A stretch of 64,000 nt of DNA. Source: Dyella jiangningensis. Its GTDB lineage: Bacteria; Pseudomonadota; Gammaproteobacteria; Xanthomonadales; Rhodanobacteraceae. The notes below the pieces were generated by a model. The model worked only from the letters and a program-made list of their open reading frames with translations. It ran no database searches and was not told the DNA's origin. Of the stretch, positions 47,168 through 55,303 are shown piece by piece. Within the stretch, counting starts at the first letter, position 1; each line of letters begins with the position of its first letter. The position numbers were made by a program, and so were the translations under genes. The stretch is taken from contig NZ_NFZS01000001.1 of NCBI RefSeq assembly GCF_003264855.1, positions 868,001 through 932,000 of the forward strand. Direction: 5' to 3'.

Positions 47168-47767
47168 CTACCTCTTCACCCTGGCCACCTCAAACAACGC
47201 CGCCACGGTGCGCGTATGCAGCGACGCGGCGTCATATCCTTCCGGCAACAAGCCCGCTATTTCCAGCATCACTGCGCCATGCAAGGCCGCCCATATCTGG
47301 TGACCGAGAATGGCCGGGTCGGCATCGATGGCGCCTTCGGCAATCAGTACCTCCACATGCGCCGCCACGGTGCGCCACATACGTTCGTGCGCTTGGCGAT
47401 AGTCGGCATCGTCGCGATTGGATTCGGGGTACTCGAACATCAACCGGTAGGTGGCGGTGTTTTCCCTCGCAAACGCGATATAGGCATCGCGCACGGCGCG
47501 AGAACGCCGCCTGCCGTCCCCGGGCGAATCAAGCGCGCGCTCCAACGCTTCGGAGAAGCGATGCATGCCGCGCGTCCTTACTGCCGTGAGGATCTCGTCC
47601 TTGTTGGCGAAGTAGCGGTACGTCGTCATCGTGCCGCTGCCGAGTTCGGCGGCGATGCGGCGCATGGTGACGGCGGCGGGGCCTTCATCGACATAGAGGC
47701 GCGCCGCGACCTGGCAGATGCGTTCGCGGAAGGCTTCGGTTTCCTGCTCGCTCAATGCACGCGGCAC
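47168..47767 (-). CDS. TetR family transcriptional regulator
   Basis: A 199-residue regulator (213 if an upstream ATG at 47809 is used). The helix-turn-helix lies in AARLYVDEGPAAVTMRRIAA then ELGSGTMTTYRYFANKDEIL. The C-terminal ligand domain is of the WHG type (RDAYIAFARENTATYRLMFE; ILGHQIWAALHGAVMLEIAG). The GTG at 47767 sits one base after the stop of the upstream hydrolase gene; the ATG at 47809 lies within it. Neither has a clear ribosome site, so translational coupling is likely. It probably controls its own operon with the hydrolase gene. Confidence 0.87.
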   Translation of the reverse strand: MPRALSEQETEAFRERICQVAARLYVDEGPAAVTMRRIAAELGSGTMTTYRYFANKDEILTAVRTRGMHRFSEALERALDSPGDGRRRSRAVRDAYIAFARENTATYRLMFEYPESNRDDADYRQAHERMWRTVAAHVEVLIAEGAIDADPAILGHQIWAALHGAVMLEIAGLLPEGYDAASLHTRTVAALFEVARVKR

Positions 47768-47768
47768 G

Positions 47769-48848
47769 TCAGCGCACGTCCAGTGTCTTGCGGAAGAAGG
47801 CGAGGGCATCGGCGTTGATCTGCGCGTGCGCCTTGGCGCGGTCGACGCCCTGCGGGTCGCGACACATCGCCGGGATCTCCTTCTTCAGTTCGTCCGAGCA
47901 GGGCGGCAGGAAGACCCAGTGATCGGCTTTCGGGATTTCCTTCACGCCGGCCAGCGTGGGGATCAGCGGCTGGATATGCCTGGCGTTGGCCTCCGGTGGC
48001 AGCACATGGTCGTTCTGGCCGTAATACAGGTACACGGGGATGTGCACATCGTCGAAGCTGTGCTCGTCGAAGATCAGGCTGAGCGGTGCCATGGCGAAGG
48101 CCGCCTTCACGCGCGGATCGGCCGTATCGCCATAGCGGCCGAGCTGACCCTGCATCTCGTCCAGCACCTGTTCCATCGTCTTGCCCTGCTTCCTGGCCGA
48201 CGCTTCGAAGTCAGCGCGATGCCCGCACACGTCCTTGTCGTCGGGGTAGCGGTCGCAGAAGGCGATGAAGCGGACGAAGCGCGGCTTGGCGCCCGCAATC
48301 ATCAGCGAGGTGTAGCCGCCGGCGGAGAAACCGGCGATGCCGATGCGGTCGGGGTCGATCAGCGTTTTCCAGCGTGCGTCGGCCAGCAGCATGCTGATGG
48401 TCGCCTTGACCTGGATCGGACGCCCGGCCAGCACCTCGATGCGGCCCACGCCACTGGTGTCGCGGAAGTAGTCGCCAAGGTGATTGAGCGTGGCGACCAC
48501 GAAACCATGGCTGGCGAGATACGTCGCCAGGTCGTGATGTCCCAGGTTGCTGCCGCCGTTGCCATGCGAGATCACCACCAGCGGCTTTGCGCCGGGCATC
48601 GCCGGGGCATCCATGGTGGCGGCAACGTCGTAGGGGCCCAGCGCCGTGGTGCCGTGAGCCGGCTGGGAGGAGGGATAGAACACGTAACCCTCGGTCGGTT
48701 TGCCGCTGACCGGGTCGGAAATGCTGATGCGCGCGATGCCCACGCCCGTGCTGGCATCAGCCAGGACGGCGCAGGGCGCCAGCAGGAACAGCAACAGCAC
48801 GAGCCGGTGGAACAGGCGCACAGGTGCGCGGACGACGGCGTGGGGCAT
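47769..48848 (-). CDS. Secreted alpha/beta hydrolase (dienelactone/PAF-acetylhydrolase-like)
   Basis: A 359-residue exported hydrolase. A signal peptide (LFHRLVLLLFLLAPCAVLA) begins the protein from the ATG at 48848. The fold shows PLVVISHGNGGSNLGHHDLA with the oxyanion HG motif, the nucleophile elbow IGIAGFSAGGYTSLMIAG (Ser in GFSAG), an acid in YLYYGQNDHVLP and the histidine in KADHWVFLPPC. Several paired cysteines (CDRYPDDKDVC, PPCSDELKKEIPAMC) fit a periplasmic location. The substrate is unknown. The tetR-like gene follows directly. Confidence 0.87.
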   Translation of the reverse strand: MPHAVVRAPVRLFHRLVLLLFLLAPCAVLADASTGVGIARISISDPVSGKPTEGYVFYPSSQPAHGTTALGPYDVAATMDAPAMPGAKPLVVISHGNGGSNLGHHDLATYLASHGFVVATLNHLGDYFRDTSGVGRIEVLAGRPIQVKATISMLLADARWKTLIDPDRIGIAGFSAGGYTSLMIAGAKPRFVRFIAFCDRYPDDKDVCGHRADFEASARKQGKTMEQVLDEMQGQLGRYGDTADPRVKAAFAMAPLSLIFDEHSFDDVHIPVYLYYGQNDHVLPPEANARHIQPLIPTLAGVKEIPKADHWVFLPPCSDELKKEIPAMCRDPQGVDRAKAHAQINADALAFFRKTLDVR

Positions 48849-48879
48849 GGCCAGACTCCAGGTGAGCGGTAGCGTGCGT

Positions 48880-48897
48880 CGTACGGTACGTTGTACG
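48880..48897. promoter_or_regulatory. Possible TetR operator upstream of the hydrolase gene
   Basis: Inverted repeat CGTAC - GGTACGTT - GTACG, with the extra half-site GGTAC in the centre, 31 to 49 bases upstream of the hydrolase ATG. The position and dyad fit an operator for the TetR-type regulator two genes down. There is no direct proof, and glyA lies on the other side. Confidence 0.4.
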
Positions 48898-48944
48898 TTA
48901 TGATCCTGCAAGTGCCCGCGGTGGCCGCCTTAGCACATGAGGGC

Positions 48945-48950
48945 TACAAT
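48945..48950 (+). promoter_or_regulatory. Possible -10 box of glyA
   Basis: TACAAT, 41 bases before the glyA start, in a locally AT-richer stretch. No good -35 element is seen 16-18 bases upstream, so the call is weak. Confidence 0.3.
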
Positions 48951-48991
48951 TTCGCGTTCTAATCCCTGCAACCAACCCCAACGAGGTCAGG

Positions 48992-50245
48992 ATGTTCCCG
49001 AAGCACGAGACGATCGCCGGTTACGACAATGAACTGGCCCAGGCCATGGCCGACGAGGCCCGTCGTCAGGAAGACCACGTCGAACTGATTGCTTCGGAGA
49101 ACTACGCCAGCCCGCGCGTGATGGAAGCGCAGGGCAGCGTGCTCACCAACAAGTACGCCGAGGGCTATCCCGGCAAGCGCTACTACGGCGGCTGCGAATT
49201 CGTCGACATCGCCGAGAAGCTCGCCATCGACCGCCTGAAGCAGCTGTTCGGCGCGACCTACGCCAACGTGCAGCCGCATTCCGGTTCGCAGGCCAACCAG
49301 GCTGTATACCTCGCGCTGCTGAATCCGGGCGACACCATCCTCGGCATGAGCCTGGCCCATGGCGGCCACCTCACCCACGGCGCCAAGGTCAACGTGTCGG
49401 GCAAGCTGTTCAACGCCATCCAGTACGGTGTGAACGAGCAGGGCCTGGTCGATTACGACGAGGTCGAGCGCCTCGCCGTCGAGCACAAGCCGAAGATGAT
49501 CGTGGCCGGCTTCAGCGCCTACTCGCAGGTGATGGACTGGGCGCGTTTCCGCGCCATCGCCGACAAGGTCGGTGCCTACCTGTTCGTGGACATGGCCCAC
49601 GTCGCCGGACTGATCGCCGCCGGCGTGTACCCCAGCCCGCTGCCGCACGCGCACGTGGTGACGTCGACCACGCACAAGACGCTGCGCGGTCCGCGCGGCG
49701 GCATCATCGTGGCCAAGGACGCCGGCGAAGAGATCGAGAAGAAGATCAACTCGATCGTGTTCCCGGGCATCCAGGGCGGCCCGCTGATGCACGTGATCGC
49801 CGCCAAGGCGGTGGCGTTCAAGGAAGCGCTGGAGCCGGACTTCAAGACCTACCAGGCGCAGGTGGTGAAGAACGCCAAGGCGATGGCCAGGACTTTCATC
49901 GAGCGCGGCTACAAGATCGTTTCCGGCGGCACCGAGAACCACCTGATGCTGGTGGACCTGATCGGTCGCGACGTCACCGGCAAGGATGCGGAAGAGGCGC
50001 TGGGCAAGGCCCACATCACGGTCAACAAGAACGCCGTGCCGAACGATCCCCGCAAGCCCTTCGTCACCTCGGGCCTGCGCGTGGGCACGCCGGCGGTCAC
50101 CACCCGCGGCTACCAGGAAGCGGACGTGGTGGAGCTGACGAACTGGATCTGCGACGTGCTCGACGCGCCGAACGATGACGCCGTCATCGCCAAGGTGCGC
50201 GAGAAGGTCACCGCGCAGTGCCACAAGTTCCCGGTGTATGGCTGA
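48992..50245 (+). CDS. glyA: Serine hydroxymethyltransferase
   Basis: A 417-residue PLP enzyme converting serine and tetrahydrofolate to glycine and methylene-THF. The PLP lysine is Lys229 in [18 protein letters not shown], the same position as in E. coli. Other signs: [38 protein letters not shown] and TNKYAEG. GAGGTCAGG precedes the ATG. nrdR follows after 108 bases, as in most gammaproteobacteria. Confidence 0.97.
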   Translation: MFPKHETIAGYDNELAQAMADEARRQEDHVELIASENYASPRVMEAQGSVLTNKYAEGYPGKRYYGGCEFVDIAEKLAIDRLKQLFGATYANVQPHSGSQANQAVYLALLNPGDTILGMSLAHGGHLTHGAKVNVSGKLFNAIQYGVNEQGLVDYDEVERLAVEHKPKMIVAGFSAYSQVMDWARFRAIADKVGAYLFVDMAHVAGLIAAGVYPSPLPHAHVVTSTTHKTLRGPRGGIIVAKDAGEEIEKKINSIVFPGIQGGPLMHVIAAKAVAFKEALEPDFKTYQAQVVKNAKAMARTFIERGYKIVSGGTENHLMLVDLIGRDVTGKDAEEALGKAHITVNKNAVPNDPRKPFVTSGLRVGTPAVTTRGYQEADVVELTNWICDVLDAPNDDAVIAKVREKVTAQCHKFPVYG

Positions 50246-50252
50246 GAAGCCG

Positions 50253-50343
50253 GCAATAGGGAATCGGGAATCGGGAATCGCAAGAGCCCGATTCCCGGAG
50301 CGCGCCGCGCTTTTCCTATTCCCTATTCCCCTTTCCCTATTCC
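50253..50343. repeat. GGGAAT iterated inverted repeat
   Basis: Left part: three units of GGGAATCG-type heptads (ATAGGGAATCGGGAATCGGG then AATCG). Right part: their complements (TTCCTATTCCCTATTCCCCT then TTCCCTATTCCCC). About 90 bp, able to fold back on itself. It fills the glyA-nrdR gap. Confidence 0.75.
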
Positions 50344-50353
50344 CCGCCCTCTG

Positions 50354-50875
50354 ATGCATTGCCCCTTCTGCCAGCACGAAGACACCCGCGTGATCGATTC
50401 GCGCCTTGCCGAGGATGGCGCCACCGTGCGCCGCCGTCGCGAGTGTCCGAAGTGTGGCGAGCGCTTCAATACCTTCGAGACTGCCGAGCTCAAGCTGCCT
50501 TCCATCGTGAAGAGTGGCGAACGGCGCGAGCCTTTCGACGAGCACAAGCTGCGGGTGAGCTTCGAGCGCGCGCTGCAGAAGCGCCCGGTGCCCACCCATT
50601 CGGTGGACACCGCGGTGCGCGAGATCATCAACGACCTGCGTCGCTGCGGTGAGCGCGAGGTGCCTTCGCGGCAGGTCGGCGAACTGGTGATGCGCGAGCT
50701 GAAGAAGCTGGACCAGGTGGCGTACGTGCGCTTTGCCTCGGTCTACCGCAAGTTCGAGGACGTGCAGGCCTTCCGCGAGGAAATCGAGAAGCTGGAGCGC
50801 GACCTGCCGGAGCTGGAAGCGTTGCAGCTGTCGCTGCTGGGCGAGAGCGTGGCGCGGCGCAAGAAGTCCTCCTGA
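50354..50875 (+). CDS. nrdR: Transcriptional repressor NrdR
   Basis: A 173-residue repressor of ribonucleotide reductase genes. The N-terminal zinc ribbon has Cys3, Cys6, Cys31 and Cys34 ([19 protein letters not shown]). The ATP-cone follows ([28 protein letters not shown]). It normally binds NrdR boxes upstream of nrd genes; none is in this window. Located between glyA and ribD as in other gammaproteobacteria. Confidence 0.97.
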   Translation: MHCPFCQHEDTRVIDSRLAEDGATVRRRRECPKCGERFNTFETAELKLPSIVKSGERREPFDEHKLRVSFERALQKRPVPTHSVDTAVREIINDLRRCGEREVPSRQVGELVMRELKKLDQVAYVRFASVYRKFEDVQAFREEIEKLERDLPELEALQLSLLGESVARRKKSS

Positions 50876-50877
50876 CT

Positions 50878-51030
50878 ACCCTCTCCCGCCGGGGAGAGGG
50901 CTGGGTGAGGGGCCAATCTTGCGGTAGCGCTCATCTGAGCCGGTGCTTTTGATAGTGTCTCGCGAGCAGCCACCCTCACCTCAGTCCCCTCTCCCACGGA
51001 ACTACCTTCGGGTCGCCCGGAGGGGAGAGG
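50878..51030. repeat. CCCTCTCCC hairpin repeats, inverted pair
   Basis: CCCTCTCCCGCCGGGGAGAG with GGCTGGGTGAGGGGC at 50880-50914, and the inverse CACCCTCACCTCAGTCCCCT then CTCCCACGG...GGAGGGGAGAGG ending near 51030. The right end supplies the only purine-rich stretch upstream of the ribD start, so it may provide its ribosome site. Confidence 0.75.
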
Positions 51031-51046
51031 AAGCAAGAGCCTCCCT

Positions 51047-52147
51047 ATGCCTTCCACCTTCACCGCCATCGACCACGCCCACATGGCGCATGCCCTGCGC
51101 CTGGCCGAGCGCGGGCTCTACACCACGCACCCCAATCCGCGCGTCGGTTGCGTCATCGCGCATGGCGAACAGGTGGTGGGCACCGGCTTCCACCGGCGCG
51201 CTGGTGAACCGCACGCCGAGGTGTTCGCACTGCGCGAGGCCGGCGAGAAGGCTCAAGGCGCCACCGCCTACGTCACGCTGGAGCCCTGCGCGCATCACGG
51301 CCGCACGCCGCCCTGCGCCGATGCCTTGATCGCCGCCGGTGTCTCGCGCGTGGTCATCGCCGCGGAAGATCCATTCCCGCAGGTCGCGGGCCGCGGGATC
51401 GGCAAGCTGCGCGACGCGGGTATCACGGTGGAAGCCGGTTTGATGCGGGATGCGGCGCGCGAGCTCAACATCGGATTCTTCAGCCGCATCGAGCGTGGCC
51501 GGCCCTGGGTGCGCGTCAAGCTTGCGATGAGCCTGGACGGCCGCACCGCGCTGGCCAACGGCGAGTCGAAGTGGATCTCCGGCGAGGCTGCGCGCGCCGA
51601 TGTGCAACGCTGGCGTGCGCGCAGCTCGGCGATCTTCACCGGCTCGGGCACGGTGATCGCGGACAACCCCCGGTTGACCGTACGCCTGCCCGAAGGCGAG
51701 GCGTTTACGCCGCCGTGGCGCGTGCTGCTCGACAATCGGCTGCGTACGCCATCGGGTAGCCACGTACTCGACGGCTCGGTGCCGACGCTGGTGCTGCACA
51801 ACGAACAGTACGCGCCGGTCGATCCGCGCTTCCAGGCGGTCGAGCTGGCCGTGGTGGCGGAGCAGGGCGGTGCGATGGATCTGCATGCCGCGATGGCCGA
51901 ACTCGCGCGGCGTCACGTGAGCGAGTTGCACGTCGAGGCCGGTCCGAGCCTGTGCGGCTCGCTGTTCGCCGCGGGCCTGGTCGACGAGCTGCTGCTCTAC
52001 ATCGCGCCGGTGCTGCTTGGCGACAGCGCACGCCCGCTGCTGGGCTTGCCGTCACTGAACGATATGGCGGAGCGCTGGAAGCTGCGCACACTCGATCGCC
52101 GCGTGCTGGGCGATGACCTGCGGCTGCAACTGCGCCCGACGACCTGA
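51047..52147 (+). CDS. ribD: Riboflavin biosynthesis deaminase/reductase RibD
   Basis: A 366-residue bifunctional enzyme for the second and third steps of riboflavin synthesis. The N-terminal deaminase has the zinc motifs HAEVFALREAG and TLEPCAHHGRTPPCADALI. The C-terminal reductase has VRVKLAMSLDGRTALANGES, DVQRWRARSSAIFTGSGTVI and ELHVEAGPSLCGSLFAAGLV. It starts the rib block after nrdR and is followed after 16 bases by a dioxygenase gene that is not part of the pathway. Confidence 0.96.
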   Translation: MPSTFTAIDHAHMAHALRLAERGLYTTHPNPRVGCVIAHGEQVVGTGFHRRAGEPHAEVFALREAGEKAQGATAYVTLEPCAHHGRTPPCADALIAAGVSRVVIAAEDPFPQVAGRGIGKLRDAGITVEAGLMRDAARELNIGFFSRIERGRPWVRVKLAMSLDGRTALANGESKWISGEAARADVQRWRARSSAIFTGSGTVIADNPRLTVRLPEGEAFTPPWRVLLDNRLRTPSGSHVLDGSVPTLVLHNEQYAPVDPRFQAVELAVVAEQGGAMDLHAAMAELARRHVSELHVEAGPSLCGSLFAAGLVDELLLYIAPVLLGDSARPLLGLPSLNDMAERWKLRTLDRRVLGDDLRLQLRPTT

Positions 52148-52163
52148 TACCTGTGACCTAGCC

Positions 52164-53030
52164 ATGACATCGCCATCTTCCATCGCTGTCGCCTTGAACG
52201 AAGCCGAGCGACGCCATTTCCGCGAACAGGGTTATCTCGTTCGCCGCATCCTCGATGACGCCGCCGTGGCGCGCTACGTCGATGCCGTCGATGCATCGCG
52301 CCGCGAGCGCGGCGACACCCAGCGGATGAGCAACCTGCAGTTCCTCCAGCCCGGCAAGGCGATTCCCGGCATCCAGGATGTCATCTGCAACGAAGCCATC
52401 CTCGGGGTCTGCCGCGACCTGCTGGGCGAGCGCATCATCGTCGACGGGGCATCGCTGTTCTATGGCGAGGCGGGCGTGGATTACCGCCAGGGTTGGCACC
52501 GCGATGTCCTGCAGGTGCCGGACGACCAGGTGGATCCGAACTGGTTCAGCGAGGACTACCACTACAACTACGTGCAGATGAACCTGTCGCTCACCGTGGA
52601 CGGCTGTCTGTGGATCGTGCCCGGCAGCCATCGGCGCCAGCTGAATGCCGAAGAGCGTGCGCTTTTCGGCAACACCGAGAAGATGGCGCCCGTCGATGGC
52701 GCGGAACTCAGCGAAGGCAGGCAGCTCGTGCTGCAGCCGGGCGAGGCGGTGTTCTACAACAACTACGCCGTGCACCGCGGTTACGGCGCTGTGCTGAAGG
52801 ACCGGCGCATCACCATCCATCTGGGTTTCCATTCCGCCGAGCACGCCCCGACGTTGCATTTCGGCGTGCTGGACCACACCGAATACACGCTGGACTATCT
52901 CGCGTCACTGGAACCGTGCGTGCGCGAAGCCTTGCGCGCGCATCTGGTCGAGCGCGCGCGCTATCCGGAAGTGAACGTCTTCCACGCCTATCACCAGCAG
53001 TTCCTGAAAAAGGAGTTCAAGACCACATGA
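52164..53030 (+). CDS. Phytanoyl-CoA dioxygenase (PhyH) family protein
   Basis: A 288-residue Fe(II)/2-oxoglutarate-type oxygenase. The iron triad is visible as His-x-Asp in YRQGWHRDVLQVPD and the distal His in NNYAVHRGYGAVLKDRR, with the Arg of RRITIHLGFHS as candidate 2-oxoglutarate anchor. MNLSLTVDGCLWIVPGSHRR is typical of the family. The start at 52164 is preferred. Substrate unknown. It lies 16 bases after ribD and overlaps the next oxidoreductase gene as ATGA, so the three are probably cotranscribed. Confidence 0.87.
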   Translation: MTSPSSIAVALNEAERRHFREQGYLVRRILDDAAVARYVDAVDASRRERGDTQRMSNLQFLQPGKAIPGIQDVICNEAILGVCRDLLGERIIVDGASLFYGEAGVDYRQGWHRDVLQVPDDQVDPNWFSEDYHYNYVQMNLSLTVDGCLWIVPGSHRRQLNAEERALFGNTEKMAPVDGAELSEGRQLVLQPGEAVFYNNYAVHRGYGAVLKDRRITIHLGFHSAEHAPTLHFGVLDHTEYTLDYLASLEPCVREALRAHLVERARYPEVNVFHAYHQQFLKKEFKTT

Positions 53031-54043
53031 CGACGGCAGCGATACGCTGGGGCATCATCGGTTGCGGCAACGTCACCGAAGTGAAGAGTGGCCCGGGCTT
53101 CAGCAAGACGCCGAACTCCGCGCTGGTGGCGGTGATGCGCCGCGACGGCGACAAGGCGCGCGACTATGCCGAGCGCCATGGCGTGCCGCGCTGGTACGAC
53201 GACGCTGCGAAGCTGATCGCCGATCCGGAGGTGAATGCGGTCTACGTCGCCACGCCGCCTTCCACGCACAAGCAGTACGCGTTGATGTCGATCGCCGCGG
53301 GCAAGCCGGTGTACGTGGAAAAGCCCATGGCGATGGACCACGCCGAGTGCGAGGCGATCATCAACGCAGGGCGCCAGGCGAACGTGCCGGTGTTCGTGGC
53401 TTACTACCGTCGCGCGCTGCCGCGCTTCCACAAGGTGCGCGAGCTCATTTTCGGCCAGCGCGCGATCGGCACGCCGCGCATCGTCAACACCGTGCTGCAC
53501 GAGCCACACCATCCGCGCTACCACGATCCGAAGAACCTGCCCTGGCACGTGCAGCCGGGTATTTCAGGTGGCGGCGTGTTCATGGACATCGGTTGCCACA
53601 CGCTGGACATCATCGACTGGCTGTTCGGTCCGATCGTTTCGGTGAGCGGCCATGCAAGCAACCAGCTGGGCGCGTATCCGCCGGAGGATACGGTGGCGAT
53701 GTCATTCGCTTTCGGCAACGGCATGCTGGGCACGGGCCTGTGGAATTTCGACAGCTACAAGCACCACGACCAGATCGAGGTGGTGGGTGACGAAGGGCGC
53801 ATTGCGTTCGCCACGTTCGGCAACGGTCCCATCACGGTGGAGAATGCCCGGGACTCGCACGAGCATCATGTGGAAAACCCGCTGCACATCCAGCAGCCGT
53901 TGATCGAGACCATCGTGGCCGAACTTACCGGGCAGAAAGGCGCCAGCCCTTCCACCGCCGAATCCGGCGCGCGGACCAGCTGGGTGATGGACCAGGTGCT
54001 GCGGGATTACCGGCGCGAGACCGGGCAGGCTGTCGGGGGCTGA
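53027..54043 (+). CDS. Gfo/Idh/MocA family oxidoreductase
   Basis: A 338-residue NAD(P)-dependent sugar/inositol-type dehydrogenase. The Rossmann start is IRWGIIGCGNVTEVKSGPGF, followed by AVYVATPPSTHKQYALMSIA and the catalytic EKPMAMDHAECEAI lysine motif. The C-terminal domain has GGGVFMDIGCHTLDIIDWLF with the active-site Asp and His. Coupled (ATGA) to the PhyH gene. Together they could oxidise one small molecule, perhaps a polyol or sugar derivative, but this is inference. Confidence 0.9.
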   Translation: MTTAAIRWGIIGCGNVTEVKSGPGFSKTPNSALVAVMRRDGDKARDYAERHGVPRWYDDAAKLIADPEVNAVYVATPPSTHKQYALMSIAAGKPVYVEKPMAMDHAECEAIINAGRQANVPVFVAYYRRALPRFHKVRELIFGQRAIGTPRIVNTVLHEPHHPRYHDPKNLPWHVQPGISGGGVFMDIGCHTLDIIDWLFGPIVSVSGHASNQLGAYPPEDTVAMSFAFGNGMLGTGLWNFDSYKHHDQIEVVGDEGRIAFATFGNGPITVENARDSHEHHVENPLHIQQPLIETIVAELTGQKGASPSTAESGARTSWVMDQVLRDYRRETGQAVGG

Positions 54044-54052
54044 GGGGCGGTG

Positions 54053-54121
54053 ATCGCGTACTGGGTGCGCTCCTACAGAAGCACCGTAGTCCCCTGTAGG
54101 AGCGCACCCAGTGCGCGATCG
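54053..54121. repeat. REP pair in reversed (back-to-back) order
   Basis: A right arm (GCGTACTGGGTGCGCTCCTA, ending about 54078) comes first, then a left arm (TGTAGGAGCGCACCCAGTGC, from 54094). The order is the opposite of the usual REPIN, with only 15 bases between the arms. Confidence 0.82.
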
Positions 54122-54220
54122 CCACGACACATCGTTCCACTGGCTGCACGATGCTCCCGGGAGTCATACCCCGAGATGGTGGTAAACTCCCCCGGCCGGT
54201 TCGCCGGCAAAACCACAAAC

Positions 54221-54384
54221 GACGTCTTCAGGGCGGGGTGACATTCCCCACCGGCGGTAGACCCTTCGGGGTGAGCCCGCGAGCGCTTCCGGTGTCATCG
54301 GAAGGTCAGCAGATCCGGTCCAATGCCGGAGCCGACGGTTGGCAGCCAGCGATGGCTTCCAGAAAGTCCGGATGAGAGAAGACG
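54221..54384 (+). ncRNA. FMN riboswitch (RFN element)
   Basis: All conserved blocks of the RFN aptamer are present in order: CTTCAGGGCGGGGTG, CCCCACCGGCGGTAG, GAGCCCGCGAGCG, GGTCAGCAGATCCGGT, CCGGAGCCGACGGTTG and AGTCCGGATGAGAGAAGA. The closing stem P1 pairs GTCTTC (54224-54229) with GAAGAC (54378-54383). It binds FMN and represses the downstream ribE. A likely terminator hairpin follows at 54420. Confidence 0.96.
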
Positions 54385-54391
54385 GTACGGC

Positions 54392-54438
54392 GCAGGCCCT
54401 CGGGGGCGTGCGCCTGCCTGACGCCTTGGGGCGTTTTT
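54392..54438 (+). terminator. Expression platform of the FMN riboswitch
   Basis: Stem ACGCC - TTGG - GGCGT followed by TTTTT (54421-54438) is a short intrinsic terminator. Just upstream, GCAGGC (54392-54397) can pair with GCCTGC (54412-54417). The switch between these and P1 is the likely FMN-dependent attenuation. Confidence 0.75.
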
Positions 54439-54518
54439 CGCAGCTATTCACGCGGGAAACGTTTCATGACCAAGCATCGTTCTTGTTCTTTCGCCGCCTC
54501 CGTCCGGGAGGTGCGCTG

Positions 54519-55160
54519 ATGTTCACCGGCATCATCCAGAGCGTGGGCTGCATCGTGCGGCTGGAACCCCGCGGCGGTGACGTGCGCCTGCATGTCGATA
54601 CCGCCGACCTCGATCTCGCCGACGTGCAGTTGGGCGACAGCATCGCCGTGTCGGGGGTGTGCCTCACGGCGGTCACATTGGAGGCACGTGGTTTCAGCGC
54701 GGATGTCTCCAACGAGACCCTGTCGCTTACCACGCTGGGCAAGCTGAAGGCCGGCGATCCGGTGAACCTGGAGAAGGCGCTGCGCCTGGCCGACCGCCTG
54801 GGCGGCCATCTGGTCTCCGGGCATGTGGATGGCGTGGGCAAGGTCGTATCGGTGACCCCGGACGGCCGCTCACAGCGCTGGACCTTTGAAGTGCCGGCCA
54901 ACCTGTCGCGCTATATCGCCGCGAAGGGCTCGATCTGCATCGACGGCACCAGCCTCACCGTGAACGAGGTGAACGGCCATCGCTTCGGAGTGAACCTTAT
55001 CCCCCACACGGTGGAACACACGGCATTCCATGCACGCAGGGCAGGTGATGCGGTGAACATCGAAGTGGACGTGGTGGCGCGCTACATCGAGCGGCTGATC
55101 GCCAGTGGCGACGCGCCGAAGCTCGATGAGGCGTTCCTCCGGCAGCACGGCTTCGCCTAG
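54519..55160 (+). CDS. ribE: Riboflavin synthase alpha chain
   Basis: A 213-residue enzyme that dismutates two 6,7-dimethyl-8-ribityllumazine molecules to riboflavin. The N-terminus FTGIIQSVGCIVRLEPRGGD and two lumazine-binding repeats are seen (GDSIAVSGVCLTAV in repeat one; KGSICIDGTSLTVNEV in repeat two). GGHLVSGHVDGVG is the family motif. GGGAGGTG precedes the ATG at 54519. The FMN riboswitch lies directly upstream. In E. coli nomenclature this gene is ribC. Confidence 0.96.
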   Translation: MFTGIIQSVGCIVRLEPRGGDVRLHVDTADLDLADVQLGDSIAVSGVCLTAVTLEARGFSADVSNETLSLTTLGKLKAGDPVNLEKALRLADRLGGHLVSGHVDGVGKVVSVTPDGRSQRWTFEVPANLSRYIAAKGSICIDGTSLTVNEVNGHRFGVNLIPHTVEHTAFHARRAGDAVNIEVDVVARYIERLIASGDAPKLDEAFLRQHGFA

Positions 55161-55162
55161 AA

Positions 55163-55282
55163 CCCCTCTCCCGTCGGGAGAGGGGCAGGGGTGAGGGTGC
55201 GGGGCTTGCGTGACTTGTCATGTGCCGCTCCGCCCGCACCCTCATCCGCCCTTCGGGCACCTTCTCCCAGGGGGAGAAGGAA
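55163..55282. repeat. CCCTCTCCC hairpin repeats, inverted pair
   Basis: A perfect 10-bp stem CCCCTCTCCC - GTC - GGGAGAGGGG at 55163-55185 starts two bases after the ribE stop, followed by GGTGAGGGTGCGGGGC. The inverse copy GCACCCTCATCCGCCCTTCG onward ends near 55282 with GGGGGAGAAGG. The pair fills the ribE-ribB gap. Confidence 0.78.
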
Positions 55283-55303
55283 AAACAACACGGAATCCGA
55301 TCC

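Noticed and set aside
52493-53026. N-terminal extension of the Gfo/Idh protein by ~178 codons
   Set aside because: This is the out-of-frame shadow of the PhyH gene; the Rossmann start is at 53027 with ATGA coupling.
54339-54518. Extended N-terminus of riboflavin synthase through the riboswitch
   Set aside because: The region is the end of the FMN aptamer and its terminator; the true ATG at 54519 has a good ribosome site and the family N-terminus.
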